A stretch of 64,000 bases of DNA from Pontiellaceae bacterium B12227 (GTDB taxonomy: Bacteria; Verrucomicrobiota; Kiritimatiellia; Kiritimatiellales; Pontiellaceae). The notes under the pieces are model-generated. The model worked only from the letters and a program-made list of their open reading frames with translations, had not been told where the DNA came from and searched no databases. The stretch is from NCBI GenBank assembly GCA_029432775.1, contig JAROAZ010000011.1, positions 124,001 through 188,000 of the forward strand, written 5' to 3'. The position numbers and the translations under genes were made by a program. This document shows, one piece after another, positions 8,491 to 16,973 of this stretch (position 1 is its first letter; each line of letters begins with the position of its first letter).

Positions 8491-10176
8491 GTGGAATTTA
8501 AGCGGATTATATTGTCAGGACTGATCATGAGCCTCGGGACGGGGGGCGCGATGGCTGCCGGTGGGTTTGAGGCGGATGCCATTAAGGCAGCAAATGCGGT
8601 TGATCAAACCGGAAATATTGGGGAATTAGGCAATAAACCCGAGCGGATTGAATGGCTGCGGGATAACGGCTTCGGTATGTTTCTGCACTGGGGGGTGGAT
8701 GCACAACTGGGTTCTGTGATCAGTCACTCGATGGTTTCGGCGGATGACGCCTATCTGGAACGCTACTTTAACGAGCTTCCCCAGACTTTTTATCCGAAGC
8801 ATTGGGATGCGGAAACCTTTGTGCTGCTGGCTAAAACTGCCGGGATGAAATATATTGCTCTGACCACGAAGCATCACTCCGGGTTCTGTCTGTGGGATAC
8901 GAAGACCACCGGTTTTAATGTCATGAACACGCCGTATGGAAAAGATATCGTGCGCGAGTTTGTGGATGCCTGTAATAAGTTTGATATCGATGTCGGCCTC
9001 TATTATTCGCCCGAAGATTTTTCCTACAGCCATAAGCGGGGCTTTCCGATTCGGCGTTTAGCGCATAAGCCGAATCCGGAGAAAGATCCGGAATACATCA
9101 AATATATCCAGGATCAGGTGACGGAACTGATGACCAATTATGGTGACATTGATGTCTTCTTTATTGATGGACGCGGAAAGGCACCGACGAAAGAGGTGGT
9201 CTGGACGCTACAGCCCGATTGCATGATTACACGCGGTGCCATACAAAGCCCCGAGCAGACCGTGCCCGGACTGCCGCCGAAAGAGGTGTGGGAAACCTGC
9301 ATGACCCTCGGCACACAATGGCAGTATATGCCGCAGCAGCTCGATCATCTGAAAGACGGGAACCGCGTGGTGGAAATCCTGATTGAAACCCGCGCTAAAG
9401 GCGGTGCGCTGCTGCTGAACCTCGGCCCGCGCCCGGATGGAACCATCAATGAACTGCAGGAAGACATCATGCGGGAAGTCGCTCTATGGAACTTTGTCAA
9501 CCGCGAGTCGGTGCTGGGCGTCCGTCCGTGGATTGTTACCAATGAGGGCAACATCTGGTTCACGAAAGCCAAAGATGAAGACACGGTATATGTGTTCCTG
9601 ACGAAACAGAAAGATTGGTACCGAAAAGATCGGCGCGAATTTGTCATCGGATCGGTTGAAGTCACAGATGAAACTGAAATCAGTGTCGTCGGTCATAACG
9701 GAAAAGCCATTGAATATACCAAAAGGACGCCGGAAGAAGTGGCGCCGCGCTTTGAGCAGAAAGAAGATGGACTGCATCTTTCCATCATCCCCGGGCAACG
9801 TCTGCTGAACCATACGGACTGGCGGAATCCGGTGGTCGTGAAACTCTCCAACGTCAAGCCGTCCTGTAAACCGCCGCTCGTGATGAATGGCAAAGCCAAA
9901 GGCAAAAAAGGGACGGTCACCTTTAACGGCGAGCTGATGGATCTTGGCGATGCGGAGAAGGTGCTCGTTGGTTTTGAATATCAGGAATACCTCGGGTTTG
10001 CCGAAAATATGTACAACGATGAATGGTTCTCCACTGAGCTGGTTGAAATGACAGAACTCGGAGCGTTTACCCAGACCATCGAGGTGCCCAACGATAAAAG
10101 CTATCAGTGGCGCGCCGTGGTGAAACATCCGCGAGTCAAAATGACCGGCGACCACAGCAAAGTGTCTGTGCGCTGA
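8491..10176 (+). CDS. Alpha-L-fucosidase, GH29 (second)
   Basis: A 561-residue GH29 enzyme beginning at a GTG preceded by AAGGAG, with signal peptide up to about residue 23 (GGAMAAGG). MFLHWGVDAQLGS, YIALTTKHHSGFCLWD and FFIDGRGK (nucleophile Asp about 226) fix the family. It differs strongly from the first fucosidase in loop regions and C-terminal domain, so the two are not a recent duplication and probably have different linkage or size preference. The C-terminal part (about 340-561) is beta-rich. It is the last gene of the sulfated-fucan cluster; a sigma-factor/kinase module follows after 255 bases. Confidence 0.92.
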   Translation: MEFKRIILSGLIMSLGTGGAMAAGGFEADAIKAANAVDQTGNIGELGNKPERIEWLRDNGFGMFLHWGVDAQLGSVISHSMVSADDAYLERYFNELPQTFYPKHWDAETFVLLAKTAGMKYIALTTKHHSGFCLWDTKTTGFNVMNTPYGKDIVREFVDACNKFDIDVGLYYSPEDFSYSHKRGFPIRRLAHKPNPEKDPEYIKYIQDQVTELMTNYGDIDVFFIDGRGKAPTKEVVWTLQPDCMITRGAIQSPEQTVPGLPPKEVWETCMTLGTQWQYMPQQLDHLKDGNRVVEILIETRAKGGALLLNLGPRPDGTINELQEDIMREVALWNFVNRESVLGVRPWIVTNEGNIWFTKAKDEDTVYVFLTKQKDWYRKDRREFVIGSVEVTDETEISVVGHNGKAIEYTKRTPEEVAPRFEQKEDGLHLSIIPGQRLLNHTDWRNPVVVKLSNVKPSCKPPLVMNGKAKGKKGTVTFNGELMDLGDAEKVLVGFEYQEYLGFAENMYNDEWFSTELVEMTELGAFTQTIEVPNDKSYQWRAVVKHPRVKMTGDHSKVSVR

Positions 10177-10431
10177 AGCTCTCCGGTTAGTTAACTTTGA
10201 GGAAGTCATACTCCAAACCTTTTTCAGGGCTGCTGATCCTGCTTCCGGTATCCTGTTTGGCAACGGATTATCTGGTGCGCACCCAGGCGGAGTCCGGATT
10301 TCTGAACCTGTTGCTGAACGGCAATATATACCCTGCCGCCGGAACTATTTCCCGATATAATGAAATCGATATCGTCAATGCTGTCTATGCATGTTGCATA
10401 GGTCATTTTGATCCGTTATTTTGTGCAGATT
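10177..10431 (+). other. Gap with a possible broken secreted-protein start
   Basis: A frame opening at a TTG (10197) reads MRKSYSKPFSGLLILLPVS then CLATDYLVRTQ. That is a plausible signal peptide and mature N-terminus of the kind seen in secreted lyases, with GAGG upstream. It then loses protein-like character and runs into the sigma-factor gene in another frame. I read it as a decayed 5' gene fragment; it may be chance. Confidence 0.25.
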
Positions 10432-11028
10432 ATGGGATCCTCAGATCAAACTCGCTATACATTGCTTCAGCGCGCCTGCGACCTGCACGATGAGCAGGCG
10501 TGGGAGGAATTTGTGGGCCATTACCGTCGTTTTATCTTCTACATCCTGAATGAGATGGGCGTCGCCTTCGGCGATATTGAAGACGTGGCCCAACAGGTAC
10601 TTCTATCTCTCACCAAAGACCTGAAGGGCTACGATCGCTCGCGAGCCCGTTTTCGCACCTGGCTCAGCACGGTCATCCGAAATGCCGCATTGGCGCACTT
10701 TCGCAAACAGAATGTCCGGCAGAATTATATTCGGGTTTTCGGCGAAGAGCAGAGTCTGGAGGCGATGGAGCAACCCTCCGAAATTGATCTGCGCATCGAG
10801 CAGGAATGGGCGGCCTATGTGGCCGATCTGGCGATGACGCGGGTGAAGGATGTTTTTCAGGGACAGGCGATTGAAGTTTTTGAGTTGGGGCTCGATGGAT
10901 TACCTGCTGCTGAAGTGGCTGAAAAAACCGGGCTCAGCATTGCATCGGTTTATACGTTACGCAAGCGGGTGAAGAAGCGGCTCTATCTTGAAATCCGGGC
11001 ACTGGTTGCAGAACTGGAGCCGGAATGA
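10432..11028 (+). CDS. ECF-type RNA polymerase sigma factor, kinase-linked (copy 1)
   Basis: A 198-residue sigma-70 family protein with region 2 (about 10-90: WEEFVGHYRRFIFYILN, DIEDVAQQV, FRTWLSTVIRNAALAHFRK) and region 4 (about 125-185: FELGLDGLPAAEVAEKTG, then SIASVYTLRKRVKKRL). It directs RNA polymerase to a dedicated promoter set. ATG 10432 aligns with the start of its paralogue at 16220; an in-frame ATG at 10408 is less likely. No anti-sigma gene is present. Instead its TGA overlaps the ATG of a transmembrane Ser/Thr kinase, suggesting control by phosphorylation, as described for kinase-linked ECF groups. Sequence and C-terminal tail are very close to the second copy, so the pair arose by module duplication. 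Confidence 0.93.
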   Translation: MGSSDQTRYTLLQRACDLHDEQAWEEFVGHYRRFIFYILNEMGVAFGDIEDVAQQVLLSLTKDLKGYDRSRARFRTWLSTVIRNAALAHFRKQNVRQNYIRVFGEEQSLEAMEQPSEIDLRIEQEWAAYVADLAMTRVKDVFQGQAIEVFELGLDGLPAAEVAEKTGLSIASVYTLRKRVKKRLYLEIRALVAELEPE

Positions 11029-13019
11029 CGTATAAACCGGATCCAAGGCTGGCGCAGGCTTATGATGAAGCAACCCTGCTGAATGAAGAGGGGCTGGAGG
11101 GACTATGTCCGTCCTACACCGAACTGGCCGGGGAGGGGACCCGCTTTCGGGATGACACTCTTTTGGGAAAAGGAGCGGTGAAGGAGGTGTACAGAACCTT
11201 CAACAGCCATACCCGCCGATGGGTTGCCATGGCTCGCCTGCGTGCCGACCGCGGACCGGAGTTTTACGATCTTTTCGTTCACGAAGCCTGGTTGACGGCT
11301 TCCCTGAGTCATCCGAATATCATCACCATTCACGATGCCGGTGTTGACGGAAATGGACGCCCTTTTTTTACAATGGATCTGAAGGGGGATTCCAGTCTTG
11401 CCGATCGGGTGGCCGGACCCGCCCCTGCCGGGCGGCGTGAACTGCTGGAAATCTTCATGAAGGTATGTGATGCGGTCGCCTATGCCCACTCACAGGGCAT
11501 CGTTCATCTGGACCTTAAGCCGGAAAATATTCAGGCCGATGCATTCGGTGAAGTACTCGTTTGCGACTGGGGATTGGCCAAGCAGGTTGGCGAGCTGGAA
11601 GAGGGCGAATACGAGTTGCCGAATGCACTGCGACCATTGGACAATATGACGCTGATGGGGCAGATCAAAGGGAGCCTGGGGTTCATGGCTCCGGAGCAGG
11701 TGATGGCGGATGCGGTGAAAGACCATCGCAGCGACATTTTTGCATTGGGCTGCATACTCCATCTGATTCTTACAGGCGTGCCTCCCTTTACCGGTACGGA
11801 GGAACAGGTGCTGGAGGCAACCCGCCGTTGCGAAGTGGTGCCTCCCCGCAAGGTCAGTCCCGAGCGCCATATCCCCGGTGCTCTGGAGGCGGTGGTGCTC
11901 AAGGCGATGGCACGAAATCCGGAAGATCGCTATGCATCTGCACAGTTGCTTCGCGATGAAATATCCCATTTTCTTGAAGGCTATTCCACCTTAGCTGAAA
12001 AGCCCGGCTTCTTCCGCGAGGCCCGTCTTTTTCTTGCCCGCAACCGGATTCCAGCCACGATTGCCTTTCTGGCTATCGTAACGCTTTCGGTGGTCAGTGT
12101 ACTCTTTATTCAGCGAATCCAGCACCAGCAGGAACGGGCCGAGCGGTTTGAGACCAAGGCTGAAGCCGTTGAAATTCTCTATCAGGATGAAATTGATCGC
12201 TCAGAGCAGGAGCGGAAAGCTTTAGCCATTAAAATGGCCCGCTCCGCCAGCGATCTTAAAAAACTGGGCATCTTTGTTCGTCCGGTCGAAACCGTGCGCG
12301 AAGCACGCAAGCTGGTGGCTTCGGCGGAGGCCCTGGATGACGATTCCGCTCTGGCGCGGTTGCAGCGCTTTTCGCTGGATTGCATTACACTCAATTTTGA
12401 GGGAGCGTTGGAAAATCCTGTTCAGCCGCACAGTGGGTTGGTTGACTATCTTCTGCTGGTCAACGCATTTCCCGAATTCAACTATTCAGAGGAGCGGCGT
12501 CCGTCCATTTCGAAAATGTCCGGATTTCTCCAGCAGGCGCTTGAAATCAACCCCAATCGTCAGGCTCTGGTCGAACGCATGGTCGCTTTCGACTATGCCT
12601 CCCGCAGTGACGGTGGCGATTATTCACCGGTTGTTGCGGCGTTGCTGGACTATGTATGCGGGGAAAAGGATTCGGCTGCTCTCAAATACAGTCCTGCCGA
12701 TTCTACGCTGACGCTGCAATCCAATCAGAACATCCGCCTCGCCATCTGGGATAAATGGGGCTCCAACGACTGCTTGTTGCGTTTCCTGACCTTCCGCTCG
12801 CTCAAGGTGGAAGTCGATGATCGCTTTTTCCCTGGCGATCTCCAGAACCTGCATATTGAAACTCTCGACCTGAGTGCATGCGGCGAACTGGTTTTCAACC
12901 ACCCCGTGGATCTGCCGCTCCTCCGCAAGGTGATCATCCGTCCCGGTCAGGTCAGCGCACAGGTCTTGCGCGATTCCATTAGCGCAAACGCGCGCTTTGA
13001 GATCGTTGAGCAGCAATAG
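11025..13019 (+). CDS. Transmembrane Ser/Thr protein kinase with WNK-like lysine placement (copy 1)
   Basis: A 664-residue Hanks-type kinase with one membrane helix. The kinase domain spans about 45-335: glycine loop GKGAVKEVY (48-56), alpha-C Glu in HEAW (E86), catalytic HLDLKPEN (D163), metal-binding DWG (D181) and APE (222-224). The usual VAIK lysine is missing: the strand reads WVAMARL, with Ala70 at that place. Lys53 in the glycine loop sits where WNK kinases keep their catalytic lysine. A membrane helix (about 344-365) is followed by a coiled/helical part and an LRR-like end (IETLDLSACGELVF). Its ATG overlaps the sigma-factor stop, so the two are translationally coupled. Inferred role: senses a signal across the membrane and tunes its sigma factor. 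Confidence 0.92.
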   Translation: MTYKPDPRLAQAYDEATLLNEEGLEGLCPSYTELAGEGTRFRDDTLLGKGAVKEVYRTFNSHTRRWVAMARLRADRGPEFYDLFVHEAWLTASLSHPNIITIHDAGVDGNGRPFFTMDLKGDSSLADRVAGPAPAGRRELLEIFMKVCDAVAYAHSQGIVHLDLKPENIQADAFGEVLVCDWGLAKQVGELEEGEYELPNALRPLDNMTLMGQIKGSLGFMAPEQVMADAVKDHRSDIFALGCILHLILTGVPPFTGTEEQVLEATRRCEVVPPRKVSPERHIPGALEAVVLKAMARNPEDRYASAQLLRDEISHFLEGYSTLAEKPGFFREARLFLARNRIPATIAFLAIVTLSVVSVLFIQRIQHQQERAERFETKAEAVEILYQDEIDRSEQERKALAIKMARSASDLKKLGIFVRPVETVREARKLVASAEALDDDSALARLQRFSLDCITLNFEGALENPVQPHSGLVDYLLLVNAFPEFNYSEERRPSISKMSGFLQQALEINPNRQALVERMVAFDYASRSDGGDYSPVVAALLDYVCGEKDSAALKYSPADSTLTLQSNQNIRLAIWDKWGSNDCLLRFLTFRSLKVEVDDRFFPGDLQNLHIETLDLSACGELVFNHPVDLPLLRKVIIRPGQVSAQVLRDSISANARFEIVEQQ

Positions 13020-13214
13020 CACCCGAGTGCTTGCGTAAGGTTGAGGCTCTAATCTTGACGCTCTGCGGGCGCGGATGCAGGACAGGAGTCCCATCCTGCC
13101 GGAAAAAAACAATATCATCTGTCCCAATCCCTGTTCGTTGGGATCATAAGTATTAAATAGGCGTTTTTCGGCTGTTTTTGTTAATAAATTGAAAATTAAT
13201 AGATGGAGGAAACG

Positions 13215-13859
13215 ATGGTTATGAAAAAAATGGGCTGGAGAAAATGGAGTGCATTGGCAGTTGTTGTATTTGGCTGTGCAACGGTTGAGGCCGTTCTTTT
13301 CGACTTTAATGATACGACCGAGTTCGATAATCCTGCGGCAGACGGGGCAAGCATGACCAGAGACGGGCTGACGATGACCACCGTTGACCTGATTGGTCAG
13401 GATGGAACCAGCAATGTTGATGATGATGCTACCCATCGGTTGAATATCCAGACAAGTGTGAATTCCCTAGGTGTCAATGACGATAGCAACCCGCAGGGCG
13501 CGGGCAATGATTCACGGGATTTCGATCCGAACGAGGCCTGGGTGTTTGATTTCGATGACGATGTGACCCTCGAGGAGATCGATTTGGCCAGCATGGGTGA
13601 GGGAACGTTCATGACCATGTCCACCAATGGGGTGGTGTTGTTTACGTTCGATGACTCCCAGACCGGTGATATTTGGGATTTAGGTAGCACCTTCATTCCT
13701 TCCGGGACGGACATCATGATCCAGAATACGTCATTGCTTACGGCAACAGATACTACGGCTCGTATTTCGGAACTGACCGTCATACCGGAACCAGGAACTC
13801 TTGGTCTGCTTAGTGCCTGTGCTGTCGGAGTATTCATGGTCCGCCGTTTCCGCGTCTAA
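13215..13859 (+). CDS. PEP-CTERM-anchored protein with a repeat domain shared with the next gene
   Basis: A 214-residue exported protein. GGAGGA at 13205-13210 precedes ATG 13215, and a signal peptide runs to about residue 26. One copy of an unrecognised beta-rich domain follows (about 27-185; marks FDNPAADGASMTR, TTVDLIGQDG, HRLNIQ, DFDPNEAWVF). The C-terminus is a classical PEP-CTERM sorting signal: VIPEPGTLGL, hydrophobic helix, then VRRFRV. Such proteins are handled by an exosortase, which is not in this window. The domain occurs twice more in the downstream gene. It lies between two sigma/kinase modules, so it may be one of their targets. That is inference. Confidence 0.85.
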   Translation: MVMKKMGWRKWSALAVVVFGCATVEAVLFDFNDTTEFDNPAADGASMTRDGLTMTTVDLIGQDGTSNVDDDATHRLNIQTSVNSLGVNDDSNPQGAGNDSRDFDPNEAWVFDFDDDVTLEEIDLASMGEGTFMTMSTNGVVLFTFDDSQTGDIWDLGSTFIPSGTDIMIQNTSLLTATDTTARISELTVIPEPGTLGLLSACAVGVFMVRRFRV

Positions 13860-13880
13860 GGTGCCGAAATTTAAATCTGT

Positions 13881-13906
13881 ATGGGTCTTCGGTTCCGGAG
13901 ACCCAT
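13881..13906 (+). terminator. Hairpin after PEP-CTERM gene, possible weak terminator
   Basis: ATGGGTCT (13881-13888) pairs exactly with AGACCCAT (13899-13906) across a 10-base loop and is followed by TTGT. The T tract is short, so it may be an attenuator or mRNA-end hairpin rather than a full terminator. Confidence 0.4.
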
Positions 13907-13924
13907 TTGTATATACGGAGAGCA

Positions 13925-16129
13925 ATGATGAATAAACCCACCCTGTCAAAAAACTGTTTTAAATCTTTCTTCCTTTCCGCGGCTCTGGTTCTTGGCGCGG
14001 TGTCTGCGCAGGCGGCTCTATTCGATTTTAATAATGGAACCGGTCTGGATAACGTGGGTGTTGGAGGAACAATGACCGCCGATGATGTGGTCACGATTGT
14101 TACCACCTCCGATGTAAGAGGGCACGATGGGACGCTTGATTCCGATGGAAACAGTCATGAGACGAATATTACCAGTTCGAATGCTTTAGGGGTAAATTCT
14201 GCTTCGACTCCGCCTAATGCGGCGAGTGATGCTCGGGATTTCGATCCGGGGGAGGCGTGGATTTTTTCTTTCAATACGAATGTTGTTCTAAACAGCATTG
14301 ATTTAGCCAGTCTGGACACCGATGCCGTCATGACCATCTCATCGCCCGCGTTTACAACCATCGTAATCAATGATGATGGCGGCTCGGAAGATGTATATAG
14401 CCTAGGGGATGTTTTGGTTGGGGCCGGGACATTAATCACCTTCGAGAATTCATCGGCGACATCTACGACCAATAACAGCCATGATTTTCGGATATCGACG
14501 CTTACGGTCACTCCGACGGACACACCGGTAACGAACAGTACGGCCACGTTTGACTTTGTCGATGAGAGCGAGTTCGACAACCCGGCGGCAGTCGGTTCCA
14601 CAATGACCCGCAATAATATCACCATCACGACGATTGATCTGATCGGGCAGGATGGATCGCTGAACTCAACCGGGGCAACGCATAAACTCAATATTTTTAC
14701 CGGTCTGGATGCCTTGGCTGTGAATGATGGAAATGTAAGCGGTACTGAATATAAAGATTTCAATCCTGGCGAGGGCTGGGTGATGAGTTTTGATCAGAAT
14801 GTCAATCTGGTTGAACTGAATATGTATGGTCAGGACGCGGGGGCGGAAATGACCGTTTCGTCGTCGGCCTTTTCCGATTTTGTGCTGGTGGATGGCGTCA
14901 ATTCCGAGGATATCCACTCGTTTAACGATACGTATGTTGCTGCCGGAACGGAGATCACCTTCCTGATGACGAGCGCCACAAACGCTGCCGATCTAGGGCT
15001 TAGTATTAGTTCTATTACCGTTGAGCTGGCAACGAATGCACCGAGTCTGCCGACTGAAACGATCAATGGAACACCTTATGTCTGGCTTGATCAGTTTTTC
15101 CAGGGATTGGAAAGCGAGGAAGATTATCTCAATGCGGATAACAGCGATACCGACGGGGATTTAATGGCCGCATGGGAAGAATACTTTGCCGGAACCATCC
15201 CTACGAATGCCGCATCGGTTCTCATCGTGAATACAACCGGCGTTGCGCTCAGCGATGGAGTGGTGTCGTGGCAGTCTGTGACAGGAAAGTGCTACGGCGT
15301 GATGAGCAACACCAATCTGGTTGCGGTTTCCAATGGTTGGAAAACCGTTGCCAACAATATCCAGGGTTTGGAAAATGCAACCTCATACACTTCAACAGTC
15401 AGCTCCGCCGCTGCTGCCTTTTTCAAGGTAGGCATCGAAAAACGCGAAATTTATCTGCTGATCGGGCAGTCGAATATGGCGGGGCGCGGGCCGATTGAAG
15501 CGCAGGACGAGGGCGTGATTGAGGGCTGTGAACTGTTTAACTTCGGCGAGGAGTGGGAACCCGCCACCAATCCGCTCAACCAATATTCCACCATCCGTAA
15601 GGATCTTGATCTGCAGCAGCTGAATCCCGGTTATGGATTTGCAAAACGGCTGAATGAGCTGCGGTCGGAAATTAATATCGGCCTGGTGGTGAATGCGCGC
15701 GGCGGCACCAATATTAACGATTGGGAAAAGGGCGACCTGTATTATGAACAAGCCGTGGCTCGCACCCGGGCCGCACTTGCCGATGGTAACAGCCGTCTGG
15801 CGGGCATCCTCTGGCATCAGGGCGAGAGCAACAGCAGCCAGACCAATACCTATATGGGAAAACTGGTCCTCATGATTGAAAACCTGCGTGCGGACCTCGG
15901 TGCCCCGGATTTGCCTTTTGTTATAGGGGAGCTCGAGCGGGATGATGTTACTGTTGAAGTCAAAGAGCGTCTGCTCAACGAGGTTCTATATACACTGCCC
16001 ACGTTGTCCTCCAACACGGCGGTTGCCACGACCGAAGGATTGGTTACGCTCGACGGTACGCATTTCGATTCCGCCGGCCAGCGCGAGCTAGGAAGGCGCT
16101 ATGCGGATGCTTTGCTGAGTCTGGAATAG
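13925..16129 (+). CDS. Secreted SGNH carbohydrate esterase with two repeat domains
   Basis: A 734-residue exported protein. GGAG lies upstream of tandem ATGs at 13925/13928, and the signal peptide ends near AQA. Two copies of the unknown beta-rich domain found in the previous gene follow (about 31-190 and 206-370). Next come a linker, a calcium-type segment NADNSDTDGDLMAAWEEY (about 400), and a C-terminal SGNH/sialate-O-acetylesterase-like domain (about 509-734). IYLLIGQSNMAGRG carries the nucleophile Ser516, RGGTNINDWEKG and WHQGESNS are block motifs, and DGTHFD supplies Asp710/His713. It probably removes acetyl groups from polysaccharide. It has no PEP-CTERM tail, unlike its neighbour. Confidence 0.87.
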   Translation: MMNKPTLSKNCFKSFFLSAALVLGAVSAQAALFDFNNGTGLDNVGVGGTMTADDVVTIVTTSDVRGHDGTLDSDGNSHETNITSSNALGVNSASTPPNAASDARDFDPGEAWIFSFNTNVVLNSIDLASLDTDAVMTISSPAFTTIVINDDGGSEDVYSLGDVLVGAGTLITFENSSATSTTNNSHDFRISTLTVTPTDTPVTNSTATFDFVDESEFDNPAAVGSTMTRNNITITTIDLIGQDGSLNSTGATHKLNIFTGLDALAVNDGNVSGTEYKDFNPGEGWVMSFDQNVNLVELNMYGQDAGAEMTVSSSAFSDFVLVDGVNSEDIHSFNDTYVAAGTEITFLMTSATNAADLGLSISSITVELATNAPSLPTETINGTPYVWLDQFFQGLESEEDYLNADNSDTDGDLMAAWEEYFAGTIPTNAASVLIVNTTGVALSDGVVSWQSVTGKCYGVMSNTNLVAVSNGWKTVANNIQGLENATSYTSTVSSAAAAFFKVGIEKREIYLLIGQSNMAGRGPIEAQDEGVIEGCELFNFGEEWEPATNPLNQYSTIRKDLDLQQLNPGYGFAKRLNELRSEINIGLVVNARGGTNINDWEKGDLYYEQAVARTRAALADGNSRLAGILWHQGESNSSQTNTYMGKLVLMIENLRADLGAPDLPFVIGELERDDVTVEVKERLLNEVLYTLPTLSSNTAVATTEGLVTLDGTHFDSAGQRELGRRYADALLSLE
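15328..15342. repeat. Dispersed palindrome, perfect copy
   Basis: TTCCAA TGG TTGGAA in the SGNH esterase gene, read as SNGW plus flanks. One-mismatch copies lie nearby at 15098 and 16134. Confidence 0.9.
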
Positions 16130-16219
16130 TTTGTTCCAGGGGTTGGAAAAAATAACGCAACTTCTCCGCATTCATCTACACAGGTCACCTTTAACTTTTT
16201 ATACTATTAACGTGTCCAT

Positions 16220-16819
16220 ATGACAGAGCATAATCAAACCAGCTATACCTTGTTGCAACGCGCTTGTGATCTTCATGATGAAGAGGCCTGGGTGGAATTT
16301 TCCAGTCATTATCTACGGTTTATTTATTATATTCTGAATCATATGGGCGTCAGTACGGCTGATATTGAAGATGTTGCTCAACAGATTTTAATTATGCTCA
16401 CGCGGGACCTGGGAGATTATGATCGATCAAAGGCGCGGTTTCGCACCTGGTTAAGTGCGGTCATTCGTAATGCAGCTCTTGTGTATTTCCGGAAAAAGAA
16501 GAGTCAGTTGAACCGCATTCGTATTTTTGGCGAAGAATGTAAAATTGAAAGTATGGCTCGCCCCTCAGAGATTGATCAACGAATTGAGGCTGAGTGGGAG
16601 GAATATGTCGCAGAGCTAGCCATGGAGCGGGTGCGAGGCGTTTTTAAGGGGCAGGCGATGTCGGTGTTTGAGTTGGGGATGGAGGGACATTCTGCGGCAG
16701 CGATTGCGGAGAAAACGGGGTTGAGTGTTTCCTCGGTTTACACCCTCCGCAAGCGGGTGAAGAAGCGGCTCTATCTGGAAATTCGTGCGCTGGTTGCAGA
16801 ACTGGAACCCCCCGAGTGA
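16220..16819 (+). CDS. ECF-type sigma factor, kinase-linked (copy 2)
   Basis: A 199-residue paralogue of the sigma factor at 10432. They share the opening YTLLQRACDLHDE, region 2 (DIEDVAQQ, FRTWLSAVIRNAALVYFRK) and an almost identical region 4 and tail (VYTLRKRVKKRLYLEIRAL, then VAELEP). Region 4 spans about 130-190. Unlike copy 1 it does not overlap its kinase: 154 bases, mostly a hairpin repeat, separate them. The middle of the protein diverges more than the ends, so the two sigma factors may still share promoter recognition. Whether they cross-talk cannot be told from sequence. Confidence 0.92.
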   Translation: MTEHNQTSYTLLQRACDLHDEEAWVEFSSHYLRFIYYILNHMGVSTADIEDVAQQILIMLTRDLGDYDRSKARFRTWLSAVIRNAALVYFRKKKSQLNRIRIFGEECKIESMARPSEIDQRIEAEWEEYVAELAMERVRGVFKGQAMSVFELGMEGHSAAAIAEKTGLSVSSVYTLRKRVKKRLYLEIRALVAELEPPE

Positions 16820-16873
16820 TACGGGATTAATCTGAATAGACTTTAAAGACAACGGTGCAATAGGAATGGGAAT

Positions 16874-16947
16874 GGCCACGAAGATGCACAAAAATCACAA
16901 AGACACAGCTGTTCTGGTCTTCGTGCATCTTGTGCCTCTTCGTGGCC
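16874..16947. repeat. GCCACGAA...TTCGTGGC hairpin repeat, copy 1
   Basis: The arms GGCCACGAAGATGCACAAA and its near complement ending CTCTTCGTGGCC enclose a small loop. A related element lies at 23999-24069. Its length (about 74 bases) and imperfect long arms are like REP/MITE elements. It separates a sigma factor from its kinase. Confidence 0.8.
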
Positions 16948-16973
16948 AATAAAATTCAGTTGACTTAATTTGT

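Noticed and set aside
13081..13110. GCAGGA...TCCTGC hairpin after kinase 1 as a terminator
   Set aside because: It is followed by CGGAAAAAAA rather than a T tract on the transcribed strand.
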